From JANQPX01 sp039197065 (GTDB taxonomy: Bacteria; Pseudomonadota; Alphaproteobacteria; Geminicoccales; Geminicoccaceae): a stretch of 36,008 nt of DNA. Position numbers and translations under genes: made by a program. Shown piece after piece: positions 23,623-30,850 of this stretch (its first letter is position 1; every line of letters begins with the position of its first letter). The notes beneath the pieces were generated by a model. It saw nothing but the letters and a program-made list of their open reading frames with translations. It was not told where the DNA came from and ran no database searches. The DNA is taken from positions 1 through 36,008 of the forward strand of contig JBCCUL010000034.1 of the NCBI GenBank assembly GCA_039197065.1, written 5' to 3'.

Positions 23623-24008
23623 TTCGCTCCGTTGGTTGAGGCAGCCGGCCAGCGGCGTTTGCGGGGAGTTCCGCTGACCGACTGCACAGTCTTGCCGATG
23701 TCATCCGGGGAAATGGCATCGACGCTTGGTTGGTCTGGCGCCAACGTTGATCGCTGTTCCGGTGTTCTCATGCCGAAGGCTCGGGGTGAGCCTGCTCAAC
23801 AAGAGCTCCGAGTGACGATCGACGTCCGGGGCGGCACCGACCTACCTGGCATAACTGTTACAAGAGCTGTGCCAAGACGACGGAAATTGGCTAAAACTTT
23901 GTTTTTATTGAAGTTTGGTCTTGGCCGATGTTCTTAGCGGGCCATGAGACAACGGTTCGAGTCGCATAATGAGACTCGTTTCGCGTCCTACTGATGGGTT
24001 AAAGCACT

Positions 24009-24032
24009 GCATGACGCCCTTGAACGTCATGC
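24009..24032 (-). terminator. Stem-loop downstream of purH
   Basis: Perfect 8-base arms GCATGACG and CGTCATGC around an 8-base loop, 50 bases beyond the purH stop. Read on the minus strand it is followed by AGTGCTTTAACC, a weak U-containing tail. A second stem (CGAGTC and GACTCG near 23958-23978) follows further on. Confidence 0.5.
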
Positions 24033-24081
24033 GGTCGGGCATGCGCTTGGCGCTTAAGCGCTCCTTTGGGACTGAAGCGCT

Positions 24082-25659
24082 TCAGTGTCGAAAATGACGC
24101 CTGCCGGTGAAGACCATGGCCGCATCTTTTTGATCCGCGGCTGTAATGACGTCGTCGTCACGGCGGCTGCCGCCCGGCTGGATCACGGCCACTGCACCGG
24201 CTTCGAAAGCGGCCTCGATACCATCGGCAAAGGGAAAGAAGGCATCCGAGGCCACGACGCTGTCCTTGGTCAACGGAGCCGAAGCACCGATTGCTTCTGC
24301 GGCGTCCTTCGCTTTCTCGCGGGCGATGCGCACCGAGTCCAGCCGGCTCATCTGACCGGCGCCGATGCCGACGGTGCTGCCGTCCTTCGCAAAGACGATA
24401 GCGTTGGATTTCACATGCTTCGCGACCGTGAAGGCAAAGCGAAGGTCGGCTGTCTCCTGATCACTCGGGCTCCGTTTCGTCACCGTCCTGGTCTCGAGAT
24501 CCGAAGCGCCGGCATTGTCCCGATCCTGAACCAGAAGCCCGCCGCTTACCGAACGAACCATGAGGCCGGCATCCGCTGCATCAGGCATGCCGTCGGTGAG
24601 CAACAGCCGAAGATTGCTCTTGGCGGCGAGAATCTCTCTGGCTTCATCGTCGGCCCCGGGGGCGATGATCACCTCGGTGAAAACCTTCGAGATCGCCTCG
24701 GCGACGGCGCGATCAAGGGGGCGATTGGCGGCGACGATACCGCCGAACGCGCTGACCTGATCGCAGATGAACGCCTTTTGATAAGCTTCCGCCAGCGTGG
24801 CCGCGATCGCGACGCCGCAGGGATTGGCGTGTTTGATGATGGCGATCGCCGGCTCGGCGAACTCGGAGACCAGCTCGAAGGCGGCATCCGCATCGGCGAT
24901 ATTGTTGTAGCTGAGCTCCTTGCCCTGGACTTGCTCCGCCGTCGCCACGCCCGGACGACGCTTGCCCAGGCTGTAGAAGGCGGCCTGCTGGTGGGGGTTT
25001 TCGCCGTAGCGAGTAGTCAGCTGCCGTTCGGCCGCGAGGGTGAGGCGGTTCGGAAGGTGATCGCCTTCCTGCTCCGCAAACCAGCCAGCGATGGCGGCAT
25101 CATAGGAAGCGGTGCGCGCGAAGGCCTTGGCGGCCAGGGCCTTCCGCAAGGACAGGCTGGTTTTGCCGTCATGCTCATCGAGTGCTGCGAGCACGGCGAC
25201 GTAGTCAGCCGGGTCTGTTACCACGGTGACGCTGCCATGGTTCTTGGCGGCGGCGCGGATCATCGCGGGCCCGCCGATATCGATCATCTCCATGGTCTGC
25301 TCGTAATCCGCGCCGCTGGCGACGGTCGCCTCAAACGGGTACAGATTGACGGCAAGGAGATCGATCGGTGGGATCTCGTGCTCTTCGATCGTCGACATAT
25401 GCTCCGGCAGATCGCGCCTGGCGAGCAGGCCGCCATGGACGCCTGGATGGAGTGTTTTGACCCGGCCATCGAGAATTTCGGGAGCACCCGTCACCTCGGC
25501 GACGTCGGTGACGTCAAGCCCGGCTTCGCGCAGCGCACGTGCTGTGCCGCCGGTCGAGACCAGGGTGATGTTTCGCGCGGCGAGTTCTGTGGCGAACTCG
25601 ATCAGCCCGGTCTTGTCGAACACGGACAAGAGGGCCCGGCGAAGGGCGCGGTCGGTCAT
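24082..25659 (-). CDS. purH: Bifunctional AICAR transformylase / IMP cyclohydrolase
   Basis: A 525-residue enzyme for the last two steps of IMP synthesis: formylation of AICAR with 10-formyl-THF, then ring closure. The N-terminal MGS-like cyclohydrolase domain shows LVSTGGTARALREAG and VKTLHPGVHGGLL. The transformylase domain shows RYGENPHQQAAFY, GKELSYNNIADADAAFELV, the catalytic K276-H277 in KHANPCGVA, and IGAGQMSRLDS near the C-terminus. The ATG at 25659 follows CAGGAG with 8-base spacing; the longer open frame upstream to 26001 is not real. It diverges from the aminotransferase gene across about 140 bases. Confidence 0.97.
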   Translation of the reverse strand: MTDRALRRALLSVFDKTGLIEFATELAARNITLVSTGGTARALREAGLDVTDVAEVTGAPEILDGRVKTLHPGVHGGLLARRDLPEHMSTIEEHEIPPIDLLAVNLYPFEATVASGADYEQTMEMIDIGGPAMIRAAAKNHGSVTVVTDPADYVAVLAALDEHDGKTSLSLRKALAAKAFARTASYDAAIAGWFAEQEGDHLPNRLTLAAERQLTTRYGENPHQQAAFYSLGKRRPGVATAEQVQGKELSYNNIADADAAFELVSEFAEPAIAIIKHANPCGVAIAATLAEAYQKAFICDQVSAFGGIVAANRPLDRAVAEAISKVFTEVIIAPGADDEAREILAAKSNLRLLLTDGMPDAADAGLMVRSVSGGLLVQDRDNAGASDLETRTVTKRSPSDQETADLRFAFTVAKHVKSNAIVFAKDGSTVGIGAGQMSRLDSVRIAREKAKDAAEAIGASAPLTKDSVVASDAFFPFADGIEAAFEAGAVAVIQPGGSRRDDDVITAADQKDAAMVFTGRRHFRH

Positions 25660-25800
25660 CCTGGCGTCTCCTGATGATGAGGGCCTTTCGGTAGCGCTTT
25701 CGGGGGCTCCTTGCAACATGACTGCGACCTCGCGCAGCACCCCGGATCGTGGCATGGTTGGACACTGTCCGATCCGGACGGTTGCCTTTAGGAGTTCGCC

Positions 25801-27132
25801 ATGAGCGGTCATGTCTTTCACCGGCAGCTGGGCAAGGTCTATCCGAAGGCTGTCGGCGGCAGTGGCGTCGAGATCATCGACTCCGAGGGCAAGCGCTATA
25901 TCGATGCATCGGGCGGGGCGGCTGTGTCCTGTCTCGGGCATAACCACCCGGGCGTGGTGCAGGCGATCAAGGATCAGCTCGATCAGCTCGCCTATGCGCA
26001 TACCGGCTTCTTCACCTCAGAGCCCGCTGAAGAACTTGCGGACCATCTTGTCAACGCTGCACCCGCGGCGCTGGAGCAGGTGTATTTCGTCTCCGGCGGT
26101 TCCGAGGCGATCGAGGCGGCGATGAAGCTGGCGCGTCAGTACTTTTTGGAACTTGGCCAGCCGCAGCGGAAGCACTTTATCGCACGAAAACAGAGTTATC
26201 ACGGCAATACGCTGGGCGCGCTCGCGCTTGGCGGCAATGCCTGGCGGCGTCAGCAGTTCGAGCCACTTCTGATCGATGTCGAGCATGTCAGCCCCTGCTA
26301 CGCCTATCGCGGCCGTGAAGACGGCGAGGCGGACGCCGGCTACGTTGACAGGCTGGCGGGAGAGCTTGAAACGACCATCCTGCGTCTGGGTGAGGGCAGC
26401 GTCATTGCCTTCGTCGCCGAGCCGGTGGTCGGTGCGACCCTGGGCGCGGTGCCGCCAGTCAAGGGCTATTTCAAGGCGATGCGCGAGGTTTGCGATCGCT
26501 ACGGCGTGCTCTTGATCCTCGACGAGGTGATGTGCGGCATGGGACGGACGGGGACGCTTTTCGCCTGCGAGCAGGACGACGTCCGGCCTGACATGATCAC
26601 CATCGCCAAAGGGCTAGGGGCGGGCTACCAGGCGATCGGGGCGACGCTCGTCTCAGGCGACATCTATCGCGCGATCGAAAGCGGCAGCGGATTTTTTCAG
26701 CATGGTCACACCTATGTCGGGCATGCGACGGCGTGCGCCGCCGGGCTAGCCGTTCAGAAAATCATCGCCGAGGAGGGGCTGGTCGATCGGGTGAAAAAGC
26801 AGGGCGAAAAACTCGATGGGCTGCTCCATGAGCGCTTTGGCAATCACGCCCATGTCGGCGATATCAGAGGGCGCGGCCTCTTCCGCGGGCTGGAGTTCGT
26901 CGAGGATCGCGCGACCAAGCGGCCGTTCTCGCCGGATCTCAAGGTCAATGCGCGGATCAAATCCGCGGCCATGGAGAACGGTCTGATGTGCTACCCGATG
27001 GGCGGCACGATCGACGGCAAGCAGGGCGATCATCTGCTCCTCGCCCCGCCTTTCATCACGTCCGATGACGAGCTCTCGGCGATCGTCGACAGGCTTGGAG
27101 CAGCTCTGGATTCCGCTATCGCGTCGACATGA
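25801..27132 (+). CDS. Class III (omega) aminotransferase, PLP-dependent
   Basis: A 443-residue aminotransferase. PLP-binding residues are visible: FVSGGSEAIEAAMKLARQYF for the phosphate, LILDEVMCGMGRTG with D241 for the pyridine nitrogen, and TIAKGLGAGYQ with the Schiff-base K270. The C-terminal HTYVGHATACAAGLAV is also family-typical. Class III enzymes move an amino group from a terminal amine or beta/gamma-amino acid to pyruvate or 2-oxoglutarate; the exact substrate cannot be read here. The ATG follows TTAGGAG with good spacing. It overlaps the CoA-ligase gene by four bases (ATGA), so the two probably act in one catabolic route. Confidence 0.93.
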   Translation: MSGHVFHRQLGKVYPKAVGGSGVEIIDSEGKRYIDASGGAAVSCLGHNHPGVVQAIKDQLDQLAYAHTGFFTSEPAEELADHLVNAAPAALEQVYFVSGGSEAIEAAMKLARQYFLELGQPQRKHFIARKQSYHGNTLGALALGGNAWRRQQFEPLLIDVEHVSPCYAYRGREDGEADAGYVDRLAGELETTILRLGEGSVIAFVAEPVVGATLGAVPPVKGYFKAMREVCDRYGVLLILDEVMCGMGRTGTLFACEQDDVRPDMITIAKGLGAGYQAIGATLVSGDIYRAIESGSGFFQHGHTYVGHATACAAGLAVQKIIAEEGLVDRVKKQGEKLDGLLHERFGNHAHVGDIRGRGLFRGLEFVEDRATKRPFSPDLKVNARIKSAAMENGLMCYPMGGTIDGKQGDHLLLAPPFITSDDELSAIVDRLGAALDSAIAST

Positions 27133-28667
27133 ACATCGCGTCGCTGTTCGTCCGCAACGGCAGAACACTGGCCGACCTGCCGGCCCTTGCTGAGGGCGAG
27201 CGGGTTCTGTTGAGCCATGGGGCGTTGCTGGAGAAGGTTTCTCGCATTGCTGGCTATCTGCAGAACGATCTCCGCCTGAAACCAGGCGATCGGGCTGCGT
27301 TGGTGATGAAGAATTGCCCGGCTTATCTCGAACTGCTGGTCGCCGGCTGGTATGCGGGGCTGACCATGGTGCCGGTGAACGCCAAGCTGCACCCGAAGGA
27401 ATTCTCGTACATTCTGGAGCACGCTGGCGCGCGCATCTGCTTTGCAACGCCCGACCTGATCGACAGCGTCGATGGGCTTGTTCAAGAGATTCCGACGCTG
27501 GAGCGGGTCATCGATGTGGGCAGCGCCCACGGGCTTGATGAGGCTGATCCGATCGCCATGGTCGACGCTCCGCCCGAGGCGGTGGCGTGGCTGTTTTACA
27601 CCAGCGGGACGACCGGGCGGCCGAAGGGGGCGATGCTGATGCATAAGAACCTTCTCGCTATGACGCTCAGCTACTTCATCGACATCGATCAGATCTCGCC
27701 GGAGGACGCCATCCTCCATGCGGCGCCGATGAGCCACGGGTCAGGCTGCTACATCCTTCCCCACGCCGCGGCCGGCGCCTGCCAGATCATCCCGGAAAGC
27801 GGCGGGTTCGATCCGGCGGAGATGGCCGCACTGTTCGCAGTGCGCCGCGGTATTACCGTTTTCGCTGCGCCGACCATGGTGAAGCGCATGACCGAGCATC
27901 CAGCACTCGCCGAAAGCGTGAATCCAGGGTTGAAAACCATCGTTTATGGTGGTGGGCCGATGTATCTGGCCGATCTCCAGAAGGCGCATGAGGTGTTCGG
28001 CTACCGCCTGGCACAGCTCTATGGCCAGGGCGAGAGTCCGATGTGCATCACGGCGCTCGACAAGCGGGCGCACGGTGACACGGATCACCCCCGTTACCTT
28101 GAGCGGCTGCAGTCGGCGGGGAAGGTGCAGACTGTCATGCAGATGAAGGTCGTTGATGAAACAGGTCAACGCTTGCCATCGCATGGCATAGGTGAAGTCA
28201 TTGCGAAGGGCGAGGCCGTGATGGCTGGCTATTGGCGGGACGAGGCGGCGACGGCTGCGGCGCTCAAGGACGGCTGGCTGCACACCGGCGACGTCGGCTC
28301 GATCGACGAGGACGGTTTTTTGACGCTGCGCGACCGCTCGAAGGACCTGATCATCTCCGGCGGCGCCAACATCTATCCGCGCGAGGTCGAAGAGGTGCTG
28401 CTGCGGCATCCCGACGTCGCCGAGGTGTCGGTGATCGGACAGAAGGATGAGGAATGGGGCGAGGTGGTGGTGGCGTTTGCGGTCGCCGACCGAGGGGTGA
28501 CGTTGGATGTCGAGGCGCTCGACCGCTTTTGCCTGGAGCATATCGCCCGGTTCAAGCGGCCGAAGCGCTATTACGTCGTCGAAGCGCTGCCGAAGAACAA
28601 TTACGGGAAGGTGCTGAAGACGGAATTGCGGGCGTGGTCGGACGAGGGCGATCGCTCACACCAATAA
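27129..28667 (+). CDS. AMP-dependent acyl-CoA synthetase/ligase
   Basis: A 512-residue member of the ANL superfamily, which activates a carboxylic acid with ATP and joins it to CoA. The P-loop is YTSGTTGRPKGAML (about residues 157-170). The hinge region is GWLHTGDVG and SKDLIISGGANIYPREVEEV, and the C-terminal catalytic lysine is in PKNNYGKVLK. Substrate is open: short or medium-chain and aromatic acid ligases share these motifs. Its start overlaps the aminotransferase stop (ATGA). A plausible plan is deamination of an amino acid or amine derivative followed by CoA activation of the product, but this is inferred from the pairing only. Confidence 0.93.
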   Translation: MNIASLFVRNGRTLADLPALAEGERVLLSHGALLEKVSRIAGYLQNDLRLKPGDRAALVMKNCPAYLELLVAGWYAGLTMVPVNAKLHPKEFSYILEHAGARICFATPDLIDSVDGLVQEIPTLERVIDVGSAHGLDEADPIAMVDAPPEAVAWLFYTSGTTGRPKGAMLMHKNLLAMTLSYFIDIDQISPEDAILHAAPMSHGSGCYILPHAAAGACQIIPESGGFDPAEMAALFAVRRGITVFAAPTMVKRMTEHPALAESVNPGLKTIVYGGGPMYLADLQKAHEVFGYRLAQLYGQGESPMCITALDKRAHGDTDHPRYLERLQSAGKVQTVMQMKVVDETGQRLPSHGIGEVIAKGEAVMAGYWRDEAATAAALKDGWLHTGDVGSIDEDGFLTLRDRSKDLIISGGANIYPREVEEVLLRHPDVAEVSVIGQKDEEWGEVVVAFAVADRGVTLDVEALDRFCLEHIARFKRPKRYYVVEALPKNNYGKVLKTELRAWSDEGDRSHQ

Positions 28668-28997
28668 GGACATTGATAGGTCAGCGGCCTTATCGGTGAC
28701 ATGCATTCACGTCAACATGCGTATCTATAAACGGTAATCGTCAAACTTCAACGATATCGTCACAAGTCGTCAATCCAAATGCGCACTTTTGATAAGATAT
28801 TGTTCAACTTTAAGCGGTATATTTTGATTGAGGTAAGCCAGATTGTTGCTGGTACAGTGAGATGTTAAATCACGGAATGTGTAGAGGAGTGGCTAAGCAA
28901 AGCGATTGAGCTGAATTTTGCTTGACAAAATTGGCATTTTTGGACATTTACCGATGGTATCGATTCCAGATTCCTCAGGGATAGGGCTTTGACGCCG
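28668..28997. other. Start of AT-rich accessory island, no gene seen
   Basis: Base composition drops sharply after the CoA-ligase stop (for example CGTCAAACTTCAACGATATC and TTTAAGCGGTATATTTTGAT). A TTGACA-like hexamer at 28922-28927 followed by CATTTA 17 bases later could be a weak promoter for the next frame. No gene, repeat or RNA is convincing in this stretch. Confidence 0.45.
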
Positions 28998-29303
28998 ATG
29001 CATAGTCAATCTCTTCCAGTTTTGGCATTGCTGATGGGCTGTCTGTCGTGGATTAGCGCCCTTGTGAGCCAATTTATGGATTCGCTTGTGACCCTAATCG
29101 AAAGGGCCTTCAAAAGACATTGCCTGATCGCTTCGCGCCGAGGTGGAATCTGGATGCATAGGGGCTCCCGCATTGATAGCTTCCTCTTTGTTATTAATCG
29201 GGCCGCACGCTTGCCCGTTCTTGTCTATAGTCAATTCTCTGAATCAAGAAGCTACGACAGAGACACTCGCACGGATGATGTCTCTATGTGGTACCTAGTA
29301 TAG
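28998..29303 (+). CDS. Orphan small membrane-associated protein (uncertain gene)
   Basis: An open frame of 101 residues from the ATG at 28998 (a TTG at 28989 is also in frame). A hydrophobic stretch near the N-terminus (LPVLALLMGCLSWISALVSQ) could be a membrane helix or signal; the rest is basic and unrecognisable. The ribosome site is weak (AGGGATAGGG about 15 bases upstream). In favour: a TTGACA-like promoter motif upstream and a textbook terminator 70 bases downstream at 29371. Against: no family resemblance and unusual codon use. Confidence 0.35.
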   Translation: MHSQSLPVLALLMGCLSWISALVSQFMDSLVTLIERAFKRHCLIASRRGGIWMHRGSRIDSFLFVINRAARLPVLVYSQFSESRSYDRDTRTDDVSMWYLV

Positions 29304-29370
29304 GTGGGATAAAGCAGTTGAATTAGAAAGTTCCCATTAGATAGCTTTGATAATAGAGATAATGTTTTGA

Positions 29371-29400
29371 GAAACAGCGCGTTTGCGCTGTTTTTTTTTT
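29371..29400 (+). terminator. Rho-independent terminator
   Basis: The arms AACAGCGC and GCGCTGTT enclose GTTT and run directly into ten or more T residues. This is the clearest intrinsic terminator of the window. Being oriented to the right, it ends a plus-strand transcript, most simply that of the frame at 28998-29303. The AT-rich bases 29402-29554 behind it hold no gene. Confidence 0.9.
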
Positions 29401-29554
29401 GCGCATGCAAACTCCCAGCCACTCGTAGTCTATTATTTGATGCTCTCAAGTAATGTCTAAATATTCATGAATTTAATATAATAAAAATATTATAATTTCA
29501 AATCAAAAAAAACAGATTCTAAATAACAAAAGCTGATACAAAGTTAAATACTTC

Positions 29555-29582
29555 TTGAAATATTACTATTTTATTGTATACT
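29555..29582 (+). promoter_or_regulatory. Sigma-70-type promoter of the orphan cassette
   Basis: TTGAAA (29555-29560) and TATACT (29577-29582) are separated by 16 bases, in an extremely AT-rich stretch. The ATG at 29621 follows about 38 bases further on, with GGGGGGAC just before it. This is a good match to a housekeeping promoter for the gene at 29621. Confidence 0.65.
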
Positions 29583-29620
29583 ATACTTGTCAAGGAAATT
29601 TCGCACTGGGGGGACTAGTC

Positions 29621-29989
29621 ATGCCTACCGAACGTCTCGCGCGGCTGATTTTTCGGAAATGGATTGCGGAGAATTGTCAAGTAAAAAATGTGTCAATAAG
29701 AAAGATTGTTAAAAAGTCCAAAAAATTCCTTGACAGTGATTTTGGCGAATCGTTGTGCCAGAAGAACAAAAAAGTGGAAAACCTCAAAAAAACGCTTGAC
29801 AGAAATTTTGGCGATTTATGGTTTTTAAAAATCAAAAAGGTGGAAAATCATAAAAGAAATTCTGATAAAAACAAGAAAATTGTGATGCGACAAATGTGCG
29901 TGCTTTGCCCCGACCACCAACGAGAAATTTGTTCGATGCTAGCCTGCTGGAGTAGCAGACCGCCTGCATTTGAAAACAAGCTGCACTAG
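29621..29989 (+). CDS. Orphan lysine-rich protein with 22-residue tandem repeats
   Basis: A predicted protein of 122 residues from the ATG at 29621, which has GGGGGGAC 6 bases upstream and a promoter at 29555-29582. After a basic N-terminus (MPTERLARLIFRKWIAENCQ) come two and a part copies of a 22-residue unit. Residues 32-53 and 54-75 share K-K-x-L-D-x-x-F-G-[DE] followed by K-x-K-K-V-E; a shortened third starts at 76. The C-terminus has several cysteines (MCVLCPDH, REICSMLACW). It is very basic and AT-rich, with codon use unlike its surroundings. No family is recognised. The next gene starts 10 bases after the stop, so they look like a two-gene unit. Confidence 0.5.
   Translation: MPTERLARLIFRKWIAENCQVKNVSIRKIVKKSKKFLDSDFGESLCQKNKKVENLKKTLDRNFGDLWFLKIKKVENHKRNSDKNKKIVMRQMCVLCPDHQREICSMLACWSSRPPAFENKLH
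29729..29814 (+). repeat. 66-base tandem repeat marked by CTTGACAG and ATTTTGGCGA
   Basis: CTTGACAG with ATTTTGGCGA two bases later occurs at 29729-29748 and again at 29795-29814, exactly 66 bases apart and in frame with the gene at 29621. A related CTTGACAAAATTGGC lies at 28921, and inverted TTGTCAAG occurs at 29587 and near 29675. The repeat could be a protein repeat, or a DNA-binding or iteron-like site that happens to be translated. Confidence 0.6.
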
Positions 29990-29999
29990 CAGGTGGAAT

Positions 30000-30344
30000 A
30001 TGGCGACGAGACAAGCGAGCACGAGCACAACTGGTTCTAAGGAAACCAAGACTGTGCAAACAGCCGACAGAATTCAGGCCGTGACGGACGCGGATGGGGC
30101 TGGCAGGAACGAGCCAAGCCAGTCAAGCTCGCCTCTGAGCAATCTCCGGCTTGTTTGGGCGTGTGTGGTCCTTTGGCCTCTGGTTCTTCATTTCGGACTC
30201 GTGGAGCGCGTTGTCGGCGCTATCGCAAGCTTCTGGGGATATTTGAAAGAAGAGTTTATGTCCGATTTCGTCCTGGCCGCTGCAATGGTTACGATTGGAG
30301 TTTCGGTGACCACAATTTGGGCTTTGTGGAACAGAAAGCGCTAG
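30000..30344 (+). CDS. Orphan small inner-membrane protein
   Basis: A 114-residue protein from the ATG at 30000, preceded by AGGTGG. The first 45 residues are polar and rich in Thr/Ser (ATRQASTSTTGSKETKTVQT). Two hydrophobic segments follow: about 48-68 (LRLVWACVVLWPLVLHFGLV) and about 87-109 (SDFVLAAAMVTIGVSVTTIW), ending in basic WNRKR. A disordered cytoplasmic tail plus a two-helix hairpin is the simplest topology. It lies 10 bases after the repeat-protein gene and is probably co-transcribed. No family is recognised. Its composition is closer to the host genome than that of its partner. Confidence 0.62.
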   Translation: MATRQASTSTTGSKETKTVQTADRIQAVTDADGAGRNEPSQSSSPLSNLRLVWACVVLWPLVLHFGLVERVVGAIASFWGYLKEEFMSDFVLAAAMVTIGVSVTTIWALWNRKR

Positions 30345-30491
30345 CACGCTGACGATTCGATCCTTGGATCGATTGATATGAGGCACAAGACGCTCTGATC
30401 ACAGTTAGCCGGTAGTGAACGTTTATCGGGGTGGATCCTGGCAAGCTTATGCTCGGTTTTCAAAGCCTGATGGACGAGCTAAGGAGAATCG

Positions 30492-30638
30492 ATGAAGGTG
30501 ATAGCCACTTTCGAGAGTCAATTTGGATTGTTGATCTCGGCCAGCGCTAGGGTGAAGCCGGCACTCAAGCTGTCTTTCACAATTGGATTTTGTTGCCGCT
30601 CATTTCCGATCCTTACGGACAACGAAGGAGAAGAATAG
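30492..30638 (+). CDS. Possible 48-residue small protein
   Basis: A short frame from the ATG at 30492 to TAG at 30636-30638, with a near-perfect ribosome site (AAGGAG, 5 bases before the ATG). The product begins MKVIATFESQFGLLISASAR and ends in an acidic NEGEE. No domain is recognised. It lies in the gap between the AT-rich island and lysK. Evidence is only the ribosome site and open frame. The rest of 30345-30850 shows a short stem-loop (CGATCC/GGATCG near 30357-30370) and no clear gene. Confidence 0.35.
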   Translation: MKVIATFESQFGLLISASARVKPALKLSFTIGFCCRSFPILTDNEGEE

Positions 30639-30783
30639 GTGGAGAGATGCCGATGGTTGCGAGACGGTGCCGTGGTGCTTGTGGCACACTCGAATTGCAC
30701 GAGATTGATGTTCTCTATACCGAGGCCGGTTTGGCGCCAAAGATGAAACCAGACATCCCGGCCAGCCTGAGGCAAGTCGAGCC

Positions 30784-30800
30784 TGGACCCGCTGGGTCCA
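30784..30800. other. Compact stem-loop upstream of lysK
   Basis: TGGACCC (30784-30790) and GGGTCCA (30794-30800) form a perfect 7-base stem with a GCT loop. It lies 50 bases before the lysK ATG and is followed after about 20 bases by TTTTTC. It may terminate upstream transcription or attenuate lysK. Confidence 0.45.
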
Positions 30801-30850
30801 AATGCGTAGGGTGGCCTTGAATTTTTCTTAGCGAAGCTGAAGTTTTCCCC

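Noticed and set aside
23632..23937. 101-codon plus-strand frame in the hairpin-rich gap
   Set aside because: No ribosome site, no domain, and a competing minus-strand frame. Kept only as part of the unexplained region.
23430..23940. Two-piece tmRNA, RNase P RNA or SRP RNA
   Set aside because: No tag-like AANDxxA codons, no tRNA-like acceptor end with CCA, and no GAGGAAAGUCC-type or SRP-loop motif on either strand by eye.
24085..25674. 529-codon plus-strand frame opposite purH
   Set aside because: It mirrors purH codon structure exactly, has no recognisable domain, and lies on top of a complete essential enzyme gene.
30647..30820. 57-codon frame just upstream of lysK
   Set aside because: The ribosome site is too close to the ATG, the frame runs through the compact stem-loop, and nothing in it is recognisable.
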